Of a DNA stretch of 35,259 nt, positions 24,410-32,428 are shown piece by piece; position 1 is the first letter of the stretch; each line of letters starts with the position of its first letter. This stretch comes from an uncultured Clostridia bacterium (GTDB taxonomy: Bacteria > Bacillota > Clostridia > Oscillospirales > Acutalibacteraceae), in assembly GCA_944380855.1 (NCBI GenBank), contig CALWIW010000023.1, forward strand, positions 1-35,259. The letters run 5' to 3'. Made by a program: the position numbers and the translations under genes. The notes below the pieces were generated by a model that was given only the letters and a program-made list of their open reading frames with translations, ran no database searches and was not told where the DNA came from.

Positions 24410-25016
24410 GGTTTTGGGAGTATCGGAAAACGCTACTGATGAAGAGATTAAATCCGCATACAAGGCTTTAGCTAAAAAGTATCATCCCGATAATTATGTG
24501 GACAGCCCTCTTGCAGATTTGGCAAATGAGAAAATGAAAGAAATCAACGAGGCTTATGATACTATTACCGATATGCGAAAAAACGGCGGTGCAGCCAACA
24601 GCTCAGGATACAGTTCCGGCAGTTCCAACAGCTATGCCGGATACGGATATTCAGGCAACAGCCAGTTCCGCAGTATCAGAATGCTGATAAATTCAGGTAA
24701 AATTCAGGACGCTGAAAGAATGCTTAACAACATTCCTCAGTCACAAAGAAATGCCGAATGGTTCTTTCTTAACGGAATGGTTATGATGAATAAAGGCTGG
24801 AGCGAACAGGCATACAGCTGTTTCAGACAGGCATATACAATGGACCCAAATAACCCTGAATACAGGGCGGCTTTTAACAGAATGAACAGTCAAAGAGCTT
24901 ATGGACCGGGCGGCTATGACCAAAGAGGCGGTGCAGGCTGTTCCTGCTGTGATATTTGTGTGGGTCTTTGGTGTGCGGATACCTGTTGCAGCTGCATGGG
25001 AGGTAACTGCTGCTGA
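24393..25016 (+). CDS. J-domain/TPR-like protein with Cys-rich tail
   Basis: 207 residues. The J domain is at 1-65 with the HPD motif in KKYHPDNY, so it should stimulate an Hsp70 (DnaK). It lacks the G/F zinc-finger layout of DnaJ. A Gly/Ser/Tyr-rich linker (about 68-95) is followed by two TPR-like helical hairpins (about 97-165). The last 26 residues hold ten Cys, beginning CSCCDIC and ending GGNCC, suggestive of metal binding or lipid modification. AAAGGAG is 9 nt before the ATG at 24393, inside the end of the DUF5685 gene. The tight coupling suggests the J-domain protein serves the DUF5685 protein or its complex; this is inference. Confidence 0.88.
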   Translation: MKNPYEVLGVSENATDEEIKSAYKALAKKYHPDNYVDSPLADLANEKMKEINEAYDTITDMRKNGGAANSSGYSSGSSNSYAGYGYSGNSQFRSIRMLINSGKIQDAERMLNNIPQSQRNAEWFFLNGMVMMNKGWSEQAYSCFRQAYTMDPNNPEYRAAFNRMNSQRAYGPGGYDQRGGAGCSCCDICVGLWCADTCCSCMGGNCC

Positions 25017-25062
25017 TTGCGGCAGTTTATCTTTTTATGGCTTTTGGTTAGAAGGTTTTTAT

Positions 25063-25599
25063 ATGAAGTCTACATTTAAAATTGCACTTGGCGGAGTAAT
25101 TGCGGCTTTTTGCGTTGTTTTAATGTTTTTAACGGCAATTGTTCCTATAGGTTCCTTTGCTTTGCCTTGTATCGCAGGAATAATTTTGCTTGTGGTGTCC
25201 TATGAGGTAGGATTACGCTGGGCAGTGCTTATATATGCGGCTGTTGCACTATTATCTGTTTTATTTGTTGCGGATAAGGAAGCGGCGTTGCTGTTTACGG
25301 TTTTTTTAGGCTACTATCCTATGCTGAAAGAACTTCTTGACAGGAGAATTCAAAACAGATTTTTGCTGTGCTTAATAAAATTTCTGTTGTTTACTGTTTG
25401 TGCAGTAGCCGGATTTTTTGCTGCAATATATGTTTTGGGTATTCCGAAAGAGGAGTTTGAAATAAACGGAATTTATCTTCCCTGGGTTCTTCTGATTATA
25501 GGGGAGGCAGCGTTTTTTATATATGAAATTTGTCTTTCAAGAATCAGAATAATTTATCTGACTAATTTCAGAGAAAGAATATTTCACAGAATTAAATGA
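25063..25599 (+). CDS. Polytopic membrane protein of unknown function
   Basis: 178 residues with five hydrophobic segments (about 6-28, 30-46, 49-66, 103-128 and 139-158) and a basic C-terminus. The layout resembles small ECF-type S components and YybS-like proteins, but no family motif is clear to me. GAAGG lies 7 nt before the ATG at 25063; a longer frame from 24901 would overlap the J-domain coding region. It is 46 bases after the J-domain gene and 22 before the lysozyme-like gene, so all are probably one operon. Confidence 0.72.
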   Translation: MKSTFKIALGGVIAAFCVVLMFLTAIVPIGSFALPCIAGIILLVVSYEVGLRWAVLIYAAVALLSVLFVADKEAALLFTVFLGYYPMLKELLDRRIQNRFLLCLIKFLLFTVCAVAGFFAAIYVLGIPKEEFEINGIYLPWVLLIIGEAAFFIYEICLSRIRIIYLTNFRERIFHRIK

Positions 25600-25621
25600 T
25601 TTATATGGTTGGTGAGTATAT

Positions 25622-28081
25622 TTGAGGAATGTAAAAAACAGAAGACTGCATCGTACTGTGGTTTCTTTAGTTATGACCTTGTTAGTTTTGGTAACATCAT
25701 TTCCGATGTCTGTGTCGGCTTCAGAGAGTTATCAGCTTTTCTGTACCGGAACAGAGGTTAGAATTCGAGACGCTGCGTCTTTAAGCTCTAATGTGTTAGG
25801 GTATTTGGATATAAATCAAAAGGTTGACCTTTTGGAAAACAGCTTTGACGGCTGGGCTTACATACAAACATCAGATGGCGTAAAAGGATACACCAGTACT
25901 CGATATCTGAATGTAACAGACGGTTCTCAGATTTCAATGTACGGTTATTCTGATGCGGTTATGTCGGTTTACAGTGAAAAGAGTTCAGATTCAGAAACCG
26001 TAGGAAAAATTCAGGCCGACCAGCAGGTAACTGTTGTAGATAACAGCGATTATGATTGGTCTGAGGTAAAGATTTCTGATGGTACAGTCGGATATGTTAA
26101 ACAGGATACTTTTACTGTTGAATTTACAAAATATGAGAGACCTGATTTTAATCCGGAGGATACGCCTAATATTTATACAAACAGTTCACCGAATATGTTT
26201 TCCGGGGATTTTGTTTTGACAGAAAAAAGCGTAACTCTCAAAGAGAGAGAAACATATATGATTTCACCTGTGATGTCGTCAAACTTCGGTGCAAGCGGTA
26301 TTTTATATTATCAAAGTTCTGACGATCAGGTAGCCACGGTGTCTTCGGTTGGAAAAGTAACCGCTGTAGGAGAGGGAAAGGCCGTAATAACGGTTACATC
26401 TCCTTTTTCTGAAAAAAGCATTTCACTGGATATAAAAGTGCTTGAAAATAATGAACCAACTACTGAAGAGCCTACGGAAGAAACTACCGAAACACCTGCC
26501 GGAGAAGATTTTGAAATTCTTGAAAAGGCAATTGCTTTGTATGAGGGAAGCAGCTATACCGTTAAGGTTTTCGGTGAAACAAGTCTTAAATGGAAAAGTT
26601 CAAACGACAGTATTGCTTCTGTTTCAGGCGGAACAGTCTACGGAAAATCTTCCGGTGAAGCTACAATAACAGCTTCAAACGGTTCATATGAAAAGAGTTT
26701 TCCGGTAAAGGTTACAACTCCGTCTTATGGCGGAACAATATCTCACAGTTATATTGAGATTCCTGCGGGAAAATCTTATATGGTTTCCTGCAACGGTTCA
26801 GACGCTTCATGGTCATCAGATAACAAAAGTATTGCCGAGGTTGACTGGGATCCGGTAGGAAGTTCCTCTTATGCATATATTGAAGGGCAAAACCCGGGAA
26901 CTACAGTTGTGAGAGGAAAATCCTCAAAGGGAAATGTTTCCTGTATGGTAAGGGTAACGGAGGCGGCTCCACAGCGGTTTGCATATTCTTCACCGAACTC
27001 GGGAGTATCCGGCGGTGAGATGACATTTATAGCTATTACCGGTCCTGAACAGCAGGCTGTAAAATTTGAAGTGAGCTTAGGCGGAGAGAGCTTTACTGTC
27101 TATGCAGATGAAAAAACACAAAGTGGTGATGTTGTTACTTGGAAAGGCAAAAAAATTCTTCAAAATCCCGGTAAATATTCCGTTGTCACCTATTCTCAAA
27201 ATCAAAGAGGAGAATGGAATACCTGCAGCGACGGTGTGACGGACGCTTTTGTAACAAGCGTTAGTGACCCGAGTATAACCGTGTGCGAGGAGCACAGAGC
27301 CAGCGATAATGCTGTAGACCTTATTGCAAGCTATGAGGGCTTTTTAAGCGAGGTTACGATTGACGCTATAACAGGAAAAGATCCGACTTTGGGATATGGA
27401 AAAGTTGTAGGCGTTGGTTCAAGCTTCTATAATCACATTTCCAAGCAGGAGGGCCTTGCTTACTTGTACCAAACGGTAAACCTTGGTTATTATACAAAAT
27501 CCGTAAACAATTACCTTATTTCAAACGGTGTCAAGTTTAACCAACAGCAGCTCGATGCTTTGGTAAGTATGGTATATAATTTAGGTTCCGGAATACTTTA
27601 TGACAGCGATGTAATGGACGTACTTATATATGGAAGCGGTTCAGGTGCTGTGGGAACACCATCAGTGGGAGATGTAGGAACTATATACGGAACCTATGTT
27701 GCTTTCCGAACAGGACCTTCAACCTCTTATGACAGAATGAGAGAATTTGAAATGGGAGAAAGAGTGACCTTGCTTTCGGGAAGCACCGACAGCTGGTACC
27801 ATGTAAAGGATTCCTCAGGCGTCGAAGGCTATGTTTATGCTGAGTACGTAACTTTTTCAGCTGCGGCAGGACGTGACCTTAATAATGTTGATGAAGATGA
27901 TATGAAAGATGTTATACTGGTTTATCATCACGCAGGAACTACCTGTTACTGGGGACTGCTTTACAGACGAATAGACGAGATGGAGATATTCTTCTACGGG
28001 GATTATGCTCGTGACGGACAATATAACAAATACGGATACCACTATTACTGTCATCGTGACAGCAGTTTTGGAGTAGGATAA
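25622..28081 (+). CDS. Secreted SH3/BIG2 protein with GH24 lysozyme-like domain
   Basis: 819 residues. A signal peptide ends near VSASES (about residue 34). Two bacterial SH3 domains (about 38-100 and 105-165) are followed by three BIG2-type Ig modules (about 195-450, split by a Thr/Glu linker) and a beta-rich region. A T4-type lysozyme (GH24) domain covers about 555-675, and a third SH3 domain about 682-745. The lysozyme triad is kept: Glu572 in SYEGF, Asp581 nine residues on as in T4, and Thr589 in PTLGYG. It should cleave peptidoglycan. The last 65 residues (YHHAGTTCYWG...) match nothing I know. The start is TTG at 25622, chosen because the signal peptide follows; GGTGAG lies about 5 nt upstream. 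Its partners in the operon are unrelated in sequence. Confidence 0.87.
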   Translation: MRNVKNRRLHRTVVSLVMTLLVLVTSFPMSVSASESYQLFCTGTEVRIRDAASLSSNVLGYLDINQKVDLLENSFDGWAYIQTSDGVKGYTSTRYLNVTDGSQISMYGYSDAVMSVYSEKSSDSETVGKIQADQQVTVVDNSDYDWSEVKISDGTVGYVKQDTFTVEFTKYERPDFNPEDTPNIYTNSSPNMFSGDFVLTEKSVTLKERETYMISPVMSSNFGASGILYYQSSDDQVATVSSVGKVTAVGEGKAVITVTSPFSEKSISLDIKVLENNEPTTEEPTEETTETPAGEDFEILEKAIALYEGSSYTVKVFGETSLKWKSSNDSIASVSGGTVYGKSSGEATITASNGSYEKSFPVKVTTPSYGGTISHSYIEIPAGKSYMVSCNGSDASWSSDNKSIAEVDWDPVGSSSYAYIEGQNPGTTVVRGKSSKGNVSCMVRVTEAAPQRFAYSSPNSGVSGGEMTFIAITGPEQQAVKFEVSLGGESFTVYADEKTQSGDVVTWKGKKILQNPGKYSVVTYSQNQRGEWNTCSDGVTDAFVTSVSDPSITVCEEHRASDNAVDLIASYEGFLSEVTIDAITGKDPTLGYGKVVGVGSSFYNHISKQEGLAYLYQTVNLGYYTKSVNNYLISNGVKFNQQQLDALVSMVYNLGSGILYDSDVMDVLIYGSGSGAVGTPSVGDVGTIYGTYVAFRTGPSTSYDRMREFEMGERVTLLSGSTDSWYHVKDSSGVEGYVYAEYVTFSAAAGRDLNNVDEDDMKDVILVYHHAGTTCYWGLLYRRIDEMEIFFYGDYARDGQYNKYGYHYYCHRDSSFGVG

Positions 28082-28112
28082 GGTAAGATTATCTTAGAAG
28101 AGAGGGTAAAAA

Positions 28113-28919
28113 ATGGACTTTGTTTTTTTATTTATTGGTGCAGGAAACATGGCAACTGCAATAATAAAGGGACTTGTAGGAAACAGAATAGTGGATTCTT
28201 ATAAGATATGTGTGTGCGACCTTGACTCAAGCAAAACAGATAGTTTAGCTACACAAATAGGTGTTAATGTGCTGCCGTCTGTTCAGGAAATTGCTGAAAA
28301 CAGTAAAATAATTGTTTTGGCAGTGAAGCCTCAGAATTATGGGGAAGTGTTAGAACAGGTTAAGGAAAAAATCAGTATGGATAAGGTAGTGGTTTCCATT
28401 GCTGCCGGTATATCAATAGATTATATCAGAAATCAGCTTGGAATTAACTGCCCTGTTGTTCGTGTAATGCCGAATACACCTTTACTTCTCGGAAAAGGTG
28501 CAACAGCACTTTGCCCCTCTGAAAATGTTACTGCCGGTGATTTTGCAGTTGTGAGAAGTATGTTTGCTCTCGGAGGAACAGCTGAAATTGTTGAAGAAAA
28601 ACATATGAACAGTATTATTGCTGTAAATGGAAGCAGTCCTGCCTATATTTATATGTTTGCAAAGGCTGTTGTAGAGTATGCAAAATCTCAGGGAATAGAT
28701 GAAAACACGGCTTTGAAGCTGTTTTGTGCCACTCTTGAGGGAAGTGCCGCAATGCTTTTAAACAGCGGAGATGACCCTGATACTCTTATCGGAAAGGTTT
28801 GCTCAAAGGGCGGAACAACTATAGAGGCAGTAAATAAGCTGAATGAGAGCAAGTTCTGCGAAACAATAATAGAAGCGATGAATGCCTGCACTACCAGGGC
28901 AGAGGAGCTTGGCAAATAA
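28113..28919 (+). CDS. proC: Pyrroline-5-carboxylate reductase
   Basis: 268 residues. It reduces 1-pyrroline-5-carboxylate to proline with NAD(P)H. The N-terminal Rossmann motif FIGAGNMATAIIKGL, AVKPQNY, VRVMPNTP and the C-terminal GSSPAYIYMF and SKGGTTIEAV are all typical. GAGAGGG lies a few bases before the ATG. It comes 31 bases after the lysozyme-like gene and probably shares its transcript, although the functions are unrelated. Confidence 0.95.
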   Translation: MDFVFLFIGAGNMATAIIKGLVGNRIVDSYKICVCDLDSSKTDSLATQIGVNVLPSVQEIAENSKIIVLAVKPQNYGEVLEQVKEKISMDKVVVSIAAGISIDYIRNQLGINCPVVRVMPNTPLLLGKGATALCPSENVTAGDFAVVRSMFALGGTAEIVEEKHMNSIIAVNGSSPAYIYMFAKAVVEYAKSQGIDENTALKLFCATLEGSAAMLLNSGDDPDTLIGKVCSKGGTTIEAVNKLNESKFCETIIEAMNACTTRAEELGK

Positions 28920-28962
28920 TTATTAGACTTTAAAATATAGGTTATAAATAATCAGGACAAAG

Positions 28963-29005
28963 CATAATATCCAATAAAAGGACAAACCAAAAGGAGGATA
29001 TTATG
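28963..29005 (+). promoter_or_regulatory. Hairpin pairing the start codon of the SpoIIM-family gene
   Basis: Perfect 10-bp inverted repeat CATAATATCC (28963-28972)/GGATATTATG (28996-29005) with a 23-nt loop. The 3' arm includes the ATG (29003-29005) and the last two G of AAGGAGG. The loop also holds one of two AGGACAAA copies (near 28954 and 28979). A possible promoter (TTGGCA 28909, 16-bp spacer, TAAAAT 28931) would place the whole element in the leader. Confidence 0.65.
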
Positions 29006-29923
29006 AAAGGTCTGGTATTATCACTAAAACCCTTTAAATCAAAACAAAGAAACGTAATTATTAAGGAAGAACGGCCGAGGGACAAATTTGAATCCCGGGA
29101 AATTAAACGCAACACATCGGGCAGGGGATTTTTCAGAGATTCGTCAGGAAATTTTTCTAATCGGGAAACTGTTTTGGGTGAAGAATTTCCAAAAAGAAAC
29201 GAAAACATTCAAAGACAGTTTTTGGACAGACACGCAGAAATAGGCTCTGCTTTGAGAAATGAAACAACACATAAAGCTCGTATTTCTGAAGAAGATATGG
29301 AAATATCCCTGGGAATTTTAAAGGCAAGAGAAAATGAAAATCTAAAAAAATATGGTATGTCTGTGCTTTTTGCCTTTATGATTTTGCTTGGCGTTATTGC
29401 AGGAAAAACAGTTTCTTTGGGTATAGACAGCGGACTTATGGAAAATTTTAAGTTCCTGATGTTTACTGATATGGGTGCTGAGGGGACAAACGGTTCTCTG
29501 CAAGTTTTTTCGTCGGCGTTTGCAGTTAATTTTATTTATCTGACTTTTGTTTTTCTGATAGGACTTTCACCGTGGGGCATGGGTGTTATACCTTTCGTGT
29601 GCTTGCTGAAAGGCTTTGAAACGGGTCTTGTGGCATCATATCTAAGCGGTGCTTACGATTGGGGAGCGGCGTATTATTTCCTTATAATCGCACCGGGACT
29701 TTTTGTTTTCGCTTTATCTTTGATTATTCAAAGCGGATACGCAGTCAGAATATCGTCAGCATTAGGCAGCTTTATGTTTACGTCCCGTAAAGGAAATGAA
29801 TTGATAAAGGACGATATAAAAACTTATATGTACAGAAGCGGTACAATGATGATATTAGCCACAGTTGCCGCATTGGTTAATACGGTTATGTGGACAGTTT
29901 GCATTAATACGTTTGATTTATAA
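29003..29923 (+). CDS. SpoIIM (stage II sporulation protein M) family membrane protein
   Basis: 306 residues. The first 110 are hydrophilic, rich in Arg, Lys and Glu, and an unusual addition. The remainder has five hydrophobic segments (about 117-137, 170-192, 195-212, 220-246 and 275-297). LLKGFETGLVASYLSGAYDWG matches the core of SpoIIM, part of the complex that hydrolyses septal peptidoglycan during engulfment in Bacillus. The homology is only at family level, so the spore role is not assured. AAGGAGG is 5 nt before the ATG. The gene is followed by two more membrane-protein genes in the same direction. Confidence 0.75.
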   Translation: MKGLVLSLKPFKSKQRNVIIKEERPRDKFESREIKRNTSGRGFFRDSSGNFSNRETVLGEEFPKRNENIQRQFLDRHAEIGSALRNETTHKARISEEDMEISLGILKARENENLKKYGMSVLFAFMILLGVIAGKTVSLGIDSGLMENFKFLMFTDMGAEGTNGSLQVFSSAFAVNFIYLTFVFLIGLSPWGMGVIPFVCLLKGFETGLVASYLSGAYDWGAAYYFLIIAPGLFVFALSLIIQSGYAVRISSALGSFMFTSRKGNELIKDDIKTYMYRSGTMMILATVAALVNTVMWTVCINTFDL

Positions 29924-29964
29924 AGTTTAAACTAAAGGAATTTTAAGCAGAGGGAAGTTTGGTT

Positions 29965-30951
29965 ATGGCGAGAAAGTTAAAAACCGTAAAGGGAGGAAAA
30001 AAATTTGAATTTGAACAGCGGCCTGGCATATTAAAGCTATGTCAAAGCTATGGTAAAAACTTTAAAAAACTGTTCTTTGCAAATCTTATTTTTCTGATTC
30101 CCTCGGGGATAATCACAGGTATTTTAACATGGTTAAGTGTTATCTTTAATGATAATCTAATGCTTTTGGCGTTTATGTCGATAATTTTTTGTATGCCCTT
30201 TTTCGGAGGACTTACAAAGGTTACTGCCGAATTGGCAATGGGGAACGGGGATATAGATGTTTTTAGGACCTTTAAAGAAGCTTTTATTCAAAAAGGTTTG
30301 CGTTTTCTTGTAATTGGCTTGATTATGTATCCTCTTACTTTGGTTTCGCTTTATTCTTTCCTGTTGTATTACTATATGTCTAAAGAATTGGTGACAATGT
30401 ATATTTTTATGGCGTTTTGTGTTATATTCATTATTATCATTCTTTTTGTGGCATTTTATCTTTGTTCTACTGCTGTTTCCACCGACAAGGGAATGAAGTA
30501 TGTTTTTAAAAACAGCTTTTATCTCAGCTTTTATAAGGCACGTTATAATTACCGTACATTATTAAGGCTTGTGCTTATAATTGCTGTAGTGTCGTTGGGC
30601 GAATACTTAACGAGTTTTAACCTTGCCGGCAATATAGTTTACTGGTGCGTTGTTTTGCTTTTTTTACCGTCCATGGTTTCTTTTGTAATTAATTTTGGAA
30701 TTATAGATTTTGTTTACAGAAAGATTAATTATGATATGGGAATAAAAAGAGGACTTAATAAAATGTTTCAGGACGCAGATTCCCCGAAAAATTCCATGTC
30801 GGAAAAGGAAGTACAGGATATGGCGTTAAATCTTGAAAAAATCGCAGAAAGCGGTAAAGATGACGATTACATATTTCATAACGGTAAAATGGTTAAAAGA
30901 AGTGTACTGATAAAAGAACTTGAAAAGCAGGAGAATTTAAACAATGAATAA
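29965..30951 (+). CDS. Polytopic membrane protein, possibly YesL/DUF624-like
   Basis: 328 residues. A basic N-terminus is followed by six hydrophobic segments (about 35-58, 65-80, 112-133, 142-170, 200-215 and 222-245). A charged cytoplasmic tail of about 75 residues ends in helical KRSVLIKELEKQEN. The layout and phrases such as DVFRTFKEAF recall YesL-type (DUF624) proteins, but the match is weak. GAGGG is 10 nt before the ATG at 29965; an in-frame TTG at 29959 is less likely. The stop codon overlaps the next gene's start by 8 bases, implying translational coupling. Confidence 0.7.
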   Translation: MARKLKTVKGGKKFEFEQRPGILKLCQSYGKNFKKLFFANLIFLIPSGIITGILTWLSVIFNDNLMLLAFMSIIFCMPFFGGLTKVTAELAMGNGDIDVFRTFKEAFIQKGLRFLVIGLIMYPLTLVSLYSFLLYYYMSKELVTMYIFMAFCVIFIIIILFVAFYLCSTAVSTDKGMKYVFKNSFYLSFYKARYNYRTLLRLVLIIAVVSLGEYLTSFNLAGNIVYWCVVLLFLPSMVSFVINFGIIDFVYRKINYDMGIKRGLNKMFQDADSPKNSMSEKEVQDMALNLEKIAESGKDDDYIFHNGKMVKRSVLIKELEKQENLNNE

Positions 30952-31528
30952 TAAAAAGGTAGTTGGGGGATTGGTATTAGGTATTCTTTCCGTACTGATT
31001 CTTGGATTTATTTTGGTTTTTGTTGTCTTCGGTAATAATACTTCCGATAATAACGAACCGACAAATACTACAGCTTCCCAAACAGAGGATACTGGTACAA
31101 GTGAGGAAAACTCTCAGGAAACTTCGGAAAATTTGGAAACCGCTGAAGAACAGACTCAAGAAGATACCGATGAAGAGCAAAGTGAAAACATTGATAAAAC
31201 ATCTTGTTACGGTACATGGGTTCCGTCAAAAGTTGAGGACGGCTTAACGGGAGAAGAAATCAGCTTTAGTGAAGCATTCGGAAATGAATTTTATCAGATT
31301 GAAAATTCATTGGAGCTGTCAGAGGACGGAAGCTTTCAGCTTGTTTTGGGAACTATGAAAAGCGAAGATGAGGGAAAGGGAACTTTTGAAATTTCAGGTG
31401 AAAGCTTATCTGTTACTTATGCCAGCGGCAAAAGTGATATTTTTAAGCTTTATATAGACGGTGACGGGAATATACTTTATGTTCTTGTACCGAGATATAA
31501 TTTCACTGTTTATTTTGAAAGAGCTTAA
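30944..31528 (+). CDS. Membrane-anchored protein with acidic linker and lipocalin-like domain
   Basis: 194 residues. One membrane helix (about 6-29) is followed by a strongly acidic Thr/Ser/Glu/Gln linker (about 31-86). A small beta-rich domain of about 105 residues starts CYGTWVPSKV, and contains SLELSEDGSFQL and GKGTFEISGESLSVTY, typical of lipocalin-like or META-like repeat folds. It probably faces outward. AGGAG lies about 9 nt before the ATG, within the previous gene. It ends the three-gene membrane cluster and is followed by a strong terminator. Function unknown. Confidence 0.78.
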   Translation: MNNKKVVGGLVLGILSVLILGFILVFVVFGNNTSDNNEPTNTTASQTEDTGTSEENSQETSENLETAEEQTQEDTDEEQSENIDKTSCYGTWVPSKVEDGLTGEEISFSEAFGNEFYQIENSLELSEDGSFQLVLGTMKSEDEGKGTFEISGESLSVTYASGKSDIFKLYIDGDGNILYVLVPRYNFTVYFERA

Positions 31529-31537
31529 AAGTAAGAT

Positions 31538-31573
31538 AAAAGGCACACAGATTTTTGTTACTGTGTGCCTTTT
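31538..31573 (+). terminator. Intrinsic terminator
   Basis: Perfect 13-bp stem AAAAGGCACACAG/CTGTGTGCCTTTT (31538-31550/31561-31573) with a 10-nt loop. It ends the SpoIIM-family unit; the U-tract is the 3' part of the stem. Confidence 0.85.
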
Positions 31574-31628
31574 GTGTGTTGAAAACACTTTAAGTAAATA
31601 CCTTTGTTGTGTTAATGTTATTAAACCC

Positions 31629-31679
31629 TGGAGGACGCTGTCCTCCAAACCACCTGTCAAAGGGACATTGTCCCTTTGA
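31629..31679. repeat. REP-like pair of perfect hairpins
   Basis: Hairpin A: TGGAGGAC-GCT-GTCCTCCA (31629-31647). Hairpin B: TCAAAGGGAC-ATT-GTCCCTTTGA (31657-31679). Both are perfect, share the GGAC-NNN-GTCC core with a 3-nt loop, and are 9 bases apart. They are flanked by AAACCCT on the left and AATCCCT on the right. This is the form of REP/BIME-type palindromes spread by RAYT transposases. No T-tract follows, so they are not ordinary terminators. The remainder of the gene-free stretch 31529-31769 holds the two terminators. Confidence 0.6.
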
Positions 31680-31693
31680 AATCCCTAAATTTG

Positions 31694-31747
31694 GTTATAT
31701 TACCGGTTATATAACAGCAACGGGTGCAGTTTTTTAGCCGCACCCGT
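31694..31747 (-). terminator. Hairpins downstream of ntpD, probable terminator
   Basis: A GC-rich 8-bp stem ACGGGTGC (31720-31727)/GCACCCGT (31740-31747) with a 12-nt loop lies 23 bases past the ntpD stop, followed on the minus strand by GTTGCTGTTATA. A second AT-rich stem GTTATAT/ATATAAC (31694-31700/31709-31715) comes next. The U-tract is poor, so efficiency is uncertain. Confidence 0.45.
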
Positions 31748-31769
31748 CTGCAATTTTATAGATTATTTA

Positions 31770-32417
31770 TCAATAACCGTGAGCTTCTTTAAGCATCATA
31801 TCCTTGACTTTCATAAGTCTTGTCTGTGTGCTTCTTTCGTTTTCGTCAAGCTTCATGGTTATATATCTGATTTTTTCCTTTGTATCAGGTATCATTACGT
31901 GTTCAAGAGCATTAACTCTTCGGCGTGTTTTTTCTATTTCAGATGCCATCATAAGGCAGGATTTTTCAATCTCTGCCAGCCTGAGCATATCAGGCAATAC
32001 ATCAGCCAAAGATTTTACAGCGTCGTCAAGCTCTGAAGAGGTAAAGGCATAACCGTAAGAATAAATATCGTTTGGATTCGGAGTTCTTGTTTTGATGTCA
32101 TATACGGGAATATCAACGCTCATTACGTTTTTTTCACCTATATCCAGATATACTTCCTGTTTAGGTGCAAGCAATGCGGCAGAGATAACCTCATCTGACA
32201 TAGCGGCAGAAGCTAAAACAAAATTTTTGTTTGCATCGATTATTTTCTGCTCTACCTTTATTCTCAGTTCTTTGTTTTCCTTTACAAGCTCCAAAAAGCG
32301 TCGCATAAGCTCATCACGCTTATCCTTTAAGAGTTTATGTCCTCTTGTTGCCGTTACAAGCTTCTTTTTAAGTCTTGTAAGCTCCATTCTGGTGGGGTTC
32401 ACCTGGGTAGTAGCCAT
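31770..32417 (-). CDS. ntpD: V/A-type ATPase subunit D
   Basis: 215 residues, full length. It forms the long coiled-coil central stalk that turns inside the A3B3 head. The N-terminus (VNPTRMELTRLKKKLVTATRGHKLLKDKRDELMRRF) is highly typical, and the C-terminal helix carries RRRVNALEHVMIP, the other conserved element. GGGGTGAT lies a few bases before the ATG. It begins 11 bases after ntpB and is the last gene of the operon seen here. Confidence 0.95.
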   Translation of the reverse strand: MATTQVNPTRMELTRLKKKLVTATRGHKLLKDKRDELMRRFLELVKENKELRIKVEQKIIDANKNFVLASAAMSDEVISAALLAPKQEVYLDIGEKNVMSVDIPVYDIKTRTPNPNDIYSYGYAFTSSELDDAVKSLADVLPDMLRLAEIEKSCLMMASEIEKTRRRVNALEHVMIPDTKEKIRYITMKLDENERSTQTRLMKVKDMMLKEAHGY

Positions 32418-32428
32418 AAAATCACCCC

